DNA of 64,000 nucleotides, taken from positions 1 through 64,000 of the forward strand of contig JAJYTX010000002.1 in assembly GCA_021792815.1 (NCBI GenBank), read 5' to 3'. Below, piece by piece: positions 45,151 to 53,437 of this stretch (the stretch's first letter is position 1; each line of letters starts with the position of its first letter). A program made the translations under genes and the position numbers. Source of the DNA: Pseudomonadota bacterium. GTDB lineage: Bacteria; Pseudomonadota; Gammaproteobacteria; Steroidobacterales; Steroidobacteraceae. Below the pieces are notes generated by a model. It was not told the DNA's origin and made no database searches. It worked only from the letters and a program-made list of their open reading frames with translations.

Positions 45151-45351
45151 GAGATATCGCCCGCTCCCTCCAAGGCCAGGCTGCATCGCACCGGCTCGAT
45201 CTGGCTCACGCTCCTGCTGATCGACATCATACGAGCGGGTCTGACGGAGGCGACCCGCTCGCGCCTCGTCCGCCTCGCCCTGTTCTGGCACTTCCTCGAC
45301 CTGATCTGGGTCGCAATCTTCTCGATCGTGTCCCTGGGAGGGCGCGCGTGA
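45151..45351 (+). pseudogene. C-terminal fragment of a heme-copper oxidase subunit III
   Basis: No start codon. The frame reads HRTGSIWLTLLLIDIIRAGL, TEATRSRLVRLALFWHFLDL, IWVAIFSIVSLGGRA and then stops at 45349-45351. This matches the last two helices of CyoC/CtaE-type subunit III (the LFWHFLDxxW block). The stop overlaps a GTGA that opens a short frame (VSSSAPHSAAAPEAAPAP then stop), possibly a trace of subunit IV. The rest of the oxidase operon is absent from the window, so this is a deletion scar beside HPP. Confidence 0.75.
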
Positions 45352-45547
45352 GTTCCTCCGCACCCCACTCTGCCGCCGCCCCGGAGGCGGCCCCGGCTCC
45401 CTGATGGCTCCAAAACCGGACATTTTCAGCAGGGGCTGCGTCAGGAGGTCTGAATTTGGTATGATGATTTCTCCCACAGGACGCACCTGCCCGCACCGGC
45501 CGCGGGTTGTTGCATCTGAATTCCACCTGAACATCCCGAACTGGAAA

Positions 45548-48500
45548 TCACGGCTTCGCGGGGATAGCTGCGACGCTTGGCTTGCAGCGGGCATTCACAT
45601 AGGGAATGAGTTTCACGCCCATCAGCCCGTACGTTTGGCGCGGCCGACCAACACGATTGCCGAGTAGGCTATCAAGCTTGATCTGAATCGTGTTCGCCCC
45701 AGGACGAAGAGACGGCCCCGCATCGACCCGATCCGTCATGGGGTCAATATTTCCAATTTTGTGACCGTTGATCGCTACCGCCACCACCATGCCGACGCCG
45801 TGCGCAAACTGCAGGTAGGCTCCATCCCTGCCGGACTTCCACGTCTTCGGCAGTCGAAATCTGTCCGTGTACATTCCCGTGCCCGACACATCGCTCATGC
45901 TCGATACCCCGAGACTGGACAGTTGCGTCGCGGTTGCCGGCAATGCACTCCAAGGGCCGAGCGCATCCGGCCCAAAATGGACCCGAGTCACCCTCGAAAT
46001 CTGCGGGTCGGTCGCGTCCGCTCGCCGGTCCGGACCCCAACTTGAGAGGGTGAGCGTCCAGCCTCGCGACAGCTTCACGCTCCGAGGAACTGTCCGTATT
46101 CGGGCGATCCGCGTGCGCCCGTCGGACAGTCGCACCACATAAGATCCGGGCTTCTCGGCCCTGACGGCCACCGTCCCGCGGTCGGCGTGCCAGTAGATGA
46201 CTTTTGCGTCGCCGCTGACGCTCGTGGCGTGCGGATATTGCACCGCAGTTCGCCCAGGCAAACCGGGTATCGCCCCCGGTGCCACCGCGATAATCACCGC
46301 GTCCCCGGGTTGTAACGTCAAATGAATGGCCACCTCGCCCCGATCTTCGCTGTAATCAGCGATGCGAACGGCCTTCCCAGTCCACGCATCGAGAATGTAC
46401 GGCTGTCCCGTTCCTTTCAGAGTTATCCGTTTATCGATGACGGTAGACACATACGTGGGATCGGCTGCTCCCGCAGCAGTGACTCCTGTGCTCAAGAACG
46501 CGTACTGCGGCCCTCCTGCATGGAAATGGCGGAGTGGCTGCGCCAACAAAACGTTTGGCTCTGATCCCGGTACCGCTGCGGAAACCCTCGCGATCGCGAC
46601 GGTCTCCTCATCCGGACCGTTGCCGATAAGCAAACGATCGCCGGGCGCGAGATTCCTCGTGGATTCAAGGCCGATCGCGCGGGAGCCCGCTTTTGCATCA
46701 TGGGTAAGCCAGTTATTACCCGCATACAGATAGTAATAGTTCACACCTTGTGAAACTCTGTGCTGGGAGTACAGACCGGCCGCGGAATAGTGCGCATACG
46801 GTGCGACGCCTGCTTGCGCCAGTGCGCGCTCAATCTCAACCTGACTATCGGCTCTGTAAACATTCCTGGTTTGCAGCAGTTTGCCCACCGCATTGGCTAG
46901 TGCCGTATCGTTCTCGCCGTCGAGCGATGTCGAGTGGCCGCCCGGCTGATTCGTTCCGTAGACTCTCCGGATGTTGCATTTGTATAAAATAACCGGCAAA
47001 CCGGCCTCAGCGTATCGTGCCAGCATTCTCACTGTAGATGGCATGAGGTCCGTCACCATATCCAATACAATCGCTCGATAAGCTGGTCCGTTGGCGTCCA
47101 AACTCCTGTCGGTGACACTCACTCCCGGAAGTCTTAGCTCTGTCTCGTCTACGACGTCGTACTGCCAGCCTTTGTTCAAGAGAACTTGCAGTGCGTTTGT
47201 CTGCGGGAATTCGTAGGACTGGCTGGTACCCTCGAGCACCGCGATGTCCGGTTTGGCCCGTCCCATTTGCAGTACCGCCTGTGTTCTCGCAATGTAGCCT
47301 GTAAGCTCCCGGACATCACTCCAGTAGGGCTGCCGCGCATCGAAAGCGCCAAAGCCAGTTCTGCTTGCGGAATATGCGCGGCCGGTGAGCCCAGGCGGTC
47401 CGCTGTGCTGATACTCCCATCCAGGCCACTGACTGCCGGCACCATTGACCGTCGTTTCCACCGGCAAGCGGTCAAACGTCTCGGGGAATGGGTTGCCATG
47501 GAGGTTTGCGCGATTCACCCCCATCGAGTAATAGTAGTTGAGCTGACGGATATCCGAAATCCATGGAGTCGTGTAATCGGTGCTGAACGTGAGCGCTTCG
47601 GCTGACACGATGTTGCTCCCGTTCAGGTTCGCCGCGCCGGACAGCGCTCTCCAGGAGTCGTCGTTCGCTGAATTGTCACCCTCCTGAATTCCGGCGTACG
47701 GATTAACTCCTGGAAACCCCGGCGCTCCTCCGCCCGACTCCACCTGCTGCTTGAAGTTATAGCCAAGAGTTGCCTTGGCCCATCTTTGCAGCTCATCTGC
47801 GTGCTTTCGAATATAGTCCTCGCCGAGCGTTTTACTCCAGTCTTCCGCCACTCTCGCCGCGGGCAGCTCTCCGGGCGCGATTGATCTGTCAAAACGCAAT
47901 CCCCCGGCCAAAACCGGCGCATAGCGTTTCGCGTCATAACCGAGAGCCTGGGACATCTGGCCGAGCAACCCGAGAGTCCAGAGATTGCCCGGTCCAGCCT
48001 TGAGCAATTCCAGGGAATCCTCGAAGATGGCGTCCTCGGGATTGGTGCGGGCATTGGCCCTGATCAAGTCGAGCAACCGGGCGTCACCGGGAGCCCGCGC
48101 AACTTGGCCTTCGGACCAGGTTCCGAGGATATTTCGCTCCCAGAACCCCTCGATTGCCCGGACCCCTGCCGTGGAGTAAACGCTGGTGACGTACTCCCGA
48201 TCGTACTCCACGGTGTTGACCCCACCCGAGCGGGTCTGACCGGTTCCCTGGGACCACGTTCCGATCAAGACGCAATCTCCGGGCGCGAGCACGCCCCCGG
48301 GGGGAGCCAATTGGCAGCCCAGGTCCTTAAGAGCAGCCGCTCTGACGGCCGTCTGGTATTCGTACTGCCAGTCGGCCATGCGCCGACGTTCGCCCGCGGC
48401 ATCGATCTTACCGTTGTCGACTGTGAATTTTGCGTTTGCCGGGGGAACCGGACCCCAATCCGCGTTGATCGTGTTGAGGCTCCACCGCGCGTTTATCCGC

Positions 48501-49660
48501 ACACCACTCGACGAGTCACTCGCCGGCCGGCTCATCTTGATTGAATTGGCGGAGACGCTGATTACCGATGTCCCTGGTACTATGCCAGGTCCGCTAAGAG
48601 TTGACCCAGCCTGACAGGCAGGCAGGTTGGCGGGCGTCGCCGGCGCGAACCAGGCAGGCAGGTTGGCGGGCGTCGCCGGCGCGAACCTTGTGCCATAGGT
48701 ACGGCAGCTGGGATATGTATTCGAAATTGTGTCGGATCCGGCCGCCAGATTTCCTTTAAAAATCTCGGGGTTTTTTCGAATCCAGGCGGCATCCATGATT
48801 CCTGCGGCATGGCCGGCGCGTTTGCCGTCTTGCTCCGATATCCGCTTCGTCTCCGGAGAGACATCCGTCAACGAGGCATAGGCGAAGATCGGTGCCCCGC
48901 TTCTCGTCATGGAAGCCACCTTCGCAATCGTGGCCGATTGGTAGTGATCGACGAAGACAAAAGGCACCCCGTCCTGATCTTGCAGGCGCTGTGGCGGAAG
49001 GGGAACCTCAAGAGTTCCGGCGGCGACCTCGGCTGAGGTGATGGGTCTGTACGCGGTAACCGCCTCCTGTTGCTGACCCGGGTCGTTTGGATCGATGTCA
49101 TCGAATGCGAGCGGCCAATGCTGACTTAGGGTGAGATCAACGTGCAGATGGTCGGTATCTGCCGTCTCGAAAATCTGCGTCAAGACTTTCTGCCAGTTCT
49201 CCGAGCCGAATCCGATGGTCCTGGCCTGCGCATTGCTGAATGCTAGGCAGCATTGGCCGCCTGACGTCTGCGCTGTACTTTGATCAATTCCCGGTTGACC
49301 GAGTCGCTGGGATACAGGCAGCATCGAGCTTTGCGGGACGTTTGTCAGACGGTCCGCCAGAAAACCAATTTCCAGACCTCCGAACCCTGCGGCGGCCATG
49401 TTATTTACGTCCTTCTCAATCATCCGCAATCCCTGGGGAGTTTCAGCAGACGCGGCGTCTGGCCACCAGGAACGCACCATTGGCATTGCGCTCGCGCTCG
49501 GTGTCGCAAACGTTCCGCCGTGATATCGAGGAAAGAGGGATTCCGTCTTGTGTTGTTGGGCAGCAGCCACTCCGCAGTGCAGAGCCAGTGCCGCGACTGA
49601 CAATACTGTGGCGACAGACAGAAGAATGCGACGCCAATGTCGCGAAGGGCAGATGATCAT
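45548..49660 (-). CDS. Secreted glycoside hydrolase, GH106 (alpha-L-rhamnosidase)-like
   Basis: 1370 aa from the ATG at 49660 (MIICPSRHWRRILLSVATVL), with a signal peptide ending near ALHCGVAAAQ. The opening PMVRSWWPDAASAE, DVNNMAAAGFGGLEIGFL is the GH106 pattern. The middle has WTLGLLGQMSQALGYDAKRY and ISDIRQLNYYYSMGVNRANL. The C-terminus has a galactose-binding-like fold (TGMYTDRFRLPKTW, LQFAHGVGMVVAVAINGHKI). GH106 enzymes remove terminal rhamnose from plant pectin and other glycans. Codon usage is visibly richer in A and T than in neighbours, and no polysaccharide-utilisation partners (TonB receptor, sulfatase) are adjacent, so lateral gain is likely. Confidence 0.82.
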   Translation of the reverse strand: MIICPSRHWRRILLSVATVLSVAALALHCGVAAAQQHKTESLFPRYHGGTFATPSASAMPMVRSWWPDAASAETPQGLRMIEKDVNNMAAAGFGGLEIGFLADRLTNVPQSSMLPVSQRLGQPGIDQSTAQTSGGQCCLAFSNAQARTIGFGSENWQKVLTQIFETADTDHLHVDLTLSQHWPLAFDDIDPNDPGQQQEAVTAYRPITSAEVAAGTLEVPLPPQRLQDQDGVPFVFVDHYQSATIAKVASMTRSGAPIFAYASLTDVSPETKRISEQDGKRAGHAAGIMDAAWIRKNPEIFKGNLAAGSDTISNTYPSCRTYGTRFAPATPANLPAWFAPATPANLPACQAGSTLSGPGIVPGTSVISVSANSIKMSRPASDSSSGVRINARWSLNTINADWGPVPPANAKFTVDNGKIDAAGERRRMADWQYEYQTAVRAAALKDLGCQLAPPGGVLAPGDCVLIGTWSQGTGQTRSGGVNTVEYDREYVTSVYSTAGVRAIEGFWERNILGTWSEGQVARAPGDARLLDLIRANARTNPEDAIFEDSLELLKAGPGNLWTLGLLGQMSQALGYDAKRYAPVLAGGLRFDRSIAPGELPAARVAEDWSKTLGEDYIRKHADELQRWAKATLGYNFKQQVESGGGAPGFPGVNPYAGIQEGDNSANDDSWRALSGAANLNGSNIVSAEALTFSTDYTTPWISDIRQLNYYYSMGVNRANLHGNPFPETFDRLPVETTVNGAGSQWPGWEYQHSGPPGLTGRAYSASRTGFGAFDARQPYWSDVRELTGYIARTQAVLQMGRAKPDIAVLEGTSQSYEFPQTNALQVLLNKGWQYDVVDETELRLPGVSVTDRSLDANGPAYRAIVLDMVTDLMPSTVRMLARYAEAGLPVILYKCNIRRVYGTNQPGGHSTSLDGENDTALANAVGKLLQTRNVYRADSQVEIERALAQAGVAPYAHYSAAGLYSQHRVSQGVNYYYLYAGNNWLTHDAKAGSRAIGLESTRNLAPGDRLLIGNGPDEETVAIARVSAAVPGSEPNVLLAQPLRHFHAGGPQYAFLSTGVTAAGAADPTYVSTVIDKRITLKGTGQPYILDAWTGKAVRIADYSEDRGEVAIHLTLQPGDAVIIAVAPGAIPGLPGRTAVQYPHATSVSGDAKVIYWHADRGTVAVRAEKPGSYVVRLSDGRTRIARIRTVPRSVKLSRGWTLTLSSWGPDRRADATDPQISRVTRVHFGPDALGPWSALPATATQLSSLGVSSMSDVSGTGMYTDRFRLPKTWKSGRDGAYLQFAHGVGMVVAVAINGHKIGNIDPMTDRVDAGPSLRPGANTIQIKLDSLLGNRVGRPRQTYGLMGVKLIPYVNARCKPSVAAIPAKP
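48615..48686. repeat. Exact 36-bp tandem duplication inside the GH106-like gene
   Basis: Two identical 36-bp units (48615-48650 and 48651-48686), in frame, duplicating the 12-residue segment that includes FAPATPANLPA. Looks like a recent slippage or unequal exchange that did not break the frame. Confidence 0.9.
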
Positions 49661-50540
49661 CACCACCTCAGTCCGTCCGCGGGCAGCGCACGCGCCGGCC
49701 TCCCTGCGAGCCGACGGCGCGTCCGCAAGCAACCAGTGTGCGTAAATCGCCTCAGTGAGACACCCGGTCGGATCGAGCTCCTGGCCCTTCTAGGTGCACA
49801 GTGATCTGAAGCTCCTGAAGCTTACCGTTATAGATATTGAAGGACCGGCATGACCGTGCCCGTCGCAGCAGCCGGCCTCAACAGAGGACCTTTGCCCTGC
49901 ACGACCATGCGCCCATGCCGATGTTTCAGAATCTGAAAAGCTACCCCGGTAGCTGCAGGGTTTCGTTTCATCTGGGGATCTCTCCCCTTGTGGCTGTGAA
50001 AAATATAGCAGCACGGTTTAATTTATCGAAAATTGATTGTAGTGATGACTGCCATTATTACTGATAATGTATCACTAACTGCCTCAATGTTATTCGAACA
50101 AAATCAGCTGGTTGGCATCGTCGGGCGGCGGAATGCCTCCGGCAGGGCGACGAGGTAGTACGCCATCCCGCTCGACAGGCGCAGCCCGAAGGGCTTGAGG
50201 AGGCGATCCTCGAGCGCTGCGTGCTCGATCCGGCTTCCCCGGAGTTCATGGCGCCGCCGGCACGGCCCGTGGCGCAGGGCGGGCCGGTGGCCGCGGCGTC
50301 CTGGCGCACGGTCGGATTCACGATTGGGCCCGCGTCGGGGAGACGAGCTGTCTTATCGGTTGGCGGCGACACCTGTCAACAGTCCTGCGGCGCGCGGGGG
50401 GACCTGGACGGCGGGAGGCTGGGGTTGAGAACCTGTCCGGGCGCACGGCGGGCGTGCTCGGCATCCCGGCGGCGCTGCTCGCGCTGTATGACGGCGCCCG
50501 TGCGGGTAGCGGGCTGTTGTTCTCGGTTCCTTCGTCCTCC
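49661..50540. other. 880-bp region without intact gene; palindromes near the GH106-like gene
   Basis: 49733-50100 is A+T-rich compared with its surroundings and contains TTCAGA A TCTGAA (49925-49937), AGCTACC CC GGTAGCT (49939-49954) and TGATA ATG TATCA (50062-50074), possible operators. 50100-50540 returns to high GC; its open frames have no recognisable protein and may be decayed coding DNA. Confidence 0.4.
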
Positions 50541-51158
50541 TCACCCGTCCCCTGCTGAGACTTTGCGCAGGCGGATCAGGCCCGCCTCGAGGCGGGCGAA
50601 GGCCATGCTCTTGCGCCGGTACTGCCCGAGGTCGATGCCCAGGCGCCGCGCCGCGGCCTTCACGCGCGGCAGCGGCTCGGGATCCGCCTTCGGCCAGCTC
50701 GGGCGCAGCTCCCGCAGGAAGATGTTGACGGTGACCGGGCCCACACCGTAGAAGCGGTCGAGGCGCGCTTCCAGGTCGCGGCTGTCGCTCGCGAGTGCGT
50801 GCAGGCGTCTGAGGCTCCCCCGGTACTGCATGATCAGGGTGTCGCAAATGCGCAGCACCTTGGTGGAGGTTTTCTCATCGTAGCGCACATACCCGCCCTC
50901 GCGCATGATCGGGTTGACGAGGTACCCCCAGCCGGCGGCGAGTATGCGCTTCGGGGCGAGCAGCCGGTGGCGCTCGAATGACTGGTACGTGTGTGTGGCG
51001 ATGGTCTCGGAGATGCGCGCGCCGAGCAGCACGCTCGCGAGCAGCCACTTGAACAGCTCGATGTCGGTGTTGGCGGCGAGATCGATGCCGAGAGTCTCCG
51101 AGTAAAGGCGGCTGCGGCGCAGCGTTGTCTCAGTCGGGTTCACGAGCGCGAGAATCAA
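50541..51158 (-). CDS. HhH-GPD superfamily protein, endonuclease III-like
   Basis: 205 aa. Helical protein with a helix-hairpin-helix (FYGVGPVTVNIFLRELRPSW) near residue 140, preceded by FKWLLASVLLGARISETIAT and followed by AAARRLGIDLGQYRRKSMAF, consistent with the HhH-GPD fold of base-excision glycosylases. The Lys of bifunctional enzymes (LPGVGxKTA) and the Cys cluster of Nth are absent, so glycosylase activity is not assured. The longest frame starts with TTG at 51158; a GTG at 51143 is an alternative; neither has a clear RBS. Confidence 0.65.
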   Translation of the reverse strand: MILALVNPTETTLRRSRLYSETLGIDLAANTDIELFKWLLASVLLGARISETIATHTYQSFERHRLLAPKRILAAGWGYLVNPIMREGGYVRYDEKTSTKVLRICDTLIMQYRGSLRRLHALASDSRDLEARLDRFYGVGPVTVNIFLRELRPSWPKADPEPLPRVKAAARRLGIDLGQYRRKSMAFARLEAGLIRLRKVSAGDG

Positions 51159-51284
51159 GTCCGGTGCGCGGTTCTACCGATGCGGAGCGCTCCTCGCAGA
51201 TATACGCTTTTGCCGCTCGTTGCGCGAGCGCGCCGCGCCCCCATCCCGGGCAGTGAAGCCCTGGGGGGGCAAGGCCGTGCAGCC

Positions 51285-51896
51285 GATCCCACACGCACTT
51301 CCTCGTCATCGTGCGCGATCGCGAGCTCCCCGACGCGCAAGGGTCTGGGATGGATTACGCATGGTTCGATCGGGAAGTCCGCACCCGCACCAAATGGTGT
51401 GATTTTCCGCCCCTGGTGACCACCTGCGCGGACGGGGGCAGTGGCGACTGGTTCCGCAACGTCACCCTGGCGGCGAACTTCCGGGGAGCGTTCTAGGGCG
51501 AGCTGCTTGCGCATGCGCGTGCGGACTGCGGCTCCATTTAACCGGTGTTCATCGACGAGTACCTGCGCACACAGGGCGCGCACCGGTGAGTGGAATACCG
51601 GCTGGCGTCATGGTGTCGGTTTCACTCAATGGACCGGCTCCCACCCGCAGCGTGATGCATTCGATCGCGTATGCGCGCTGAGCGAGGCGGTCCACGAGGC
51701 GCGGGCGCTCGCGAGGGAGGCCGGCGGAGAGCGCATCCCGGGGCTGGCCGAGGAACTCGAGGCGGGCCTGTGGCACTTGCTGCGCGCCGAGATGAGCTGC
51801 AGCGTCAGCCGGGGTGAGGGATGGATCGCACGCGCGCACGCGGACCTCGATGAGGCCGAGCGCCATCCCGGGCGCGCCCGGCAACCGCTGCATTGA
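51285..51896 (+). pseudogene. Broken GH57-like glycosidase
   Basis: One frame carries THFLVIVRDRELPDAQGSGM, DYAWFDREVRTRTKWCDFPP, LVTTCADGGSGDWFRNVTLA then TAG (51494-51496), continues GELLAHARADCGSI then TAA, and PVFIDEYLRTQGAH then TGA. A shift of frame gives GEWNTGWRHGVGFTQWTGSH, PQRDAFDRVCALSEAVHEAR and the end at 51896. The FPPLVTTxxDGxxGxWFRN and TGWxxGxxFxQWTGSxxQR blocks match the C-terminal half of GH57 proteins. At least three in-frame stops and one frameshift make it non-functional. It faces an intact GH57 gene on the other strand. Confidence 0.7.
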
Positions 51897-51950
51897 CCGG
51901 GCGAGGGGGAGTCCGCGCCGGACGGGGCGCATGTGCGGATCCGGCGGATG

Positions 51951-53411
51951 TCAAAAGTCGTGCAGCAGGATCTGCTCGCAGCGCCTGAGGATCTCGCGCC
52001 CGTAGTCGGTCCACAGGCCCTGCCCCCAGTAGCGGTAGCAGCTGGTCTGGGAGGCGAGCAGGTGAAAGAGCGCATTGCGGTAGCGGTGCTCGCGGGGTGA
52101 AATCCCGGCACGGATCGCTTTCTCGAAAAAGAGCGAGCTCACCTTTTCCATGGGGCCGAGCAGGCTCTCGTAGCCGCGCACCCACGAGATGTTGTTGGTC
52201 CAGCTGCCGCCCTCCATGTGGAAGCGATGATCCTCGCGCTCGAGGTCCTTGATGAGCGCCTCGAGGCGCTCAGGTCCCCCCCCGGGCTCGAAGCGGTCCC
52301 AGATGCGCTTCTGGTAGAGGGGCTGCAGCGCCGGCAAATCCTCTTCCCGGACTCCGGTGGAGAAGAGGTGCTCGAGGTATTCGGTGACGTTCATGAGCGG
52401 CGTCTCGCTCCCGGAGCTCTCGCGCGCGACCTCGAGGTATTTCGGAGGAAACTCGTTCATCATCACCCCGCCGTTCTCCCCGTCGGCGATCTGGGTGACG
52501 AGCGGCGGTACCGTGCGGCCGGCGAGCTGCCAGCGTTCGAGGCCCCGGGCCTCGTAGTAGGGCTGCATCTGCGCAACCAGCTTCGTGTCGCTGCCCTGGG
52601 TCTTCACGATCGCGATGATGCTGGCGGACTCCCCGTGCGAGTTGCGGCATACGAGGCGGTGGGGCAGGTGCTTGCGGTCGGGCCCCAAGCCGGTGGTCGG
52701 CCGCTCCACGGTGTGCTCCTGGATCAGCACCCAGGAGAAGCCGCAGTCCCTGAGAGTCTTCACAAACTCGTAGGCGACGTCCGGATGGTTGGGCAGAGCC
52801 ATCTCGGAGGGGGAGAAGCCGCGCACCCGCGAGAGCGCCTCGAGGCCGAACAGGGCGGCGAAGTGATGCTGCCAGGCCCGCACGTGCAGCCGGTAGTCCT
52901 GCACGGGGGTGGAGGGGGCGACCGCGTGTCCCCAGGGGGCGCCCAGCCACTCGAGGGCATGCCGGTAGAGCGGATCGAGAGTGATTCTCTTCAGGCTGTC
53001 GAGTACCTCATGCGCACCCATCTGACGCAGCCCGTGCAGCAGTGTGCCGGAGTATTCCAGCATCACGCGCGGCTCCTTGCCCTCGTGCACCAGCTGTGGA
53101 ATGAACTCTCCCATGCGCTTGTAGCACCAGAGGAACATCGGCGCATTGTGATTGTCGCCGATCCCCTGGTGCTCCATCATGTACTGCAGGTTGCCGATGA
53201 TCGCAGCGGTGGCGAGGTCCGCCCCGCCGGCGGGAATCAGGGGCTGGTGCATGTGCAGCGCGATCGCGACGGCGCTGCGGGCGCGGCCGAAGTCGATGCG
53301 GCTCTCGGAGAGGTAGGGGGCAGCGAGCGCTGCGCGGGCATTCTCCTCGATGAGCGCCTCCCAGCCGCAGATGTTCGGCAGACCATCGACGTATTCGGGC
53401 AGCTCAGTCAT
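51951..53411 (-). CDS. GH57 family alpha-amylase/branching-type enzyme
   Basis: 486 aa. Starts MTELPEYVDGLPNICGWEAL. GH57 motif I (VAIALHMHQPLIPAGG) near residue 50, further blocks MFLWCYKRMGEF, GFSPSEMALPNHPDVAYEF (candidate nucleophile region), and IADGENGGVMMNEFPPKYLE; the C-terminus has LLASQTSCYRYWGQGLWTDY. GH57 acts on alpha-glucans (amylase, 4-alpha-glucanotransferase or branching). The glycogen synthase gene lies 26 bp upstream on the same strand, so the pair likely forms a glycogen-making or remodelling operon. Confidence 0.88.
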   Translation of the reverse strand: MTELPEYVDGLPNICGWEALIEENARAALAAPYLSESRIDFGRARSAVAIALHMHQPLIPAGGADLATAAIIGNLQYMMEHQGIGDNHNAPMFLWCYKRMGEFIPQLVHEGKEPRVMLEYSGTLLHGLRQMGAHEVLDSLKRITLDPLYRHALEWLGAPWGHAVAPSTPVQDYRLHVRAWQHHFAALFGLEALSRVRGFSPSEMALPNHPDVAYEFVKTLRDCGFSWVLIQEHTVERPTTGLGPDRKHLPHRLVCRNSHGESASIIAIVKTQGSDTKLVAQMQPYYEARGLERWQLAGRTVPPLVTQIADGENGGVMMNEFPPKYLEVARESSGSETPLMNVTEYLEHLFSTGVREEDLPALQPLYQKRIWDRFEPGGGPERLEALIKDLEREDHRFHMEGGSWTNNISWVRGYESLLGPMEKVSSLFFEKAIRAGISPREHRYRNALFHLLASQTSCYRYWGQGLWTDYGREILRRCEQILLHDF

Positions 53412-53437
53412 GAGAGCACTCCCCGAGGCCGGCGGCC

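Noticed and set aside
45400..45480. Possible insertion-sequence end (CCAAAACCGGACATTTTCAG)
   Set aside because: No partner inverted repeat, target duplication or transposase is visible in the window.
50221..50751. A 176-residue plus-strand frame
   Set aside because: It overlaps the HhH-GPD gene antisense and shows no recognisable domain; the segment may hold decayed coding DNA but I cannot assign it.
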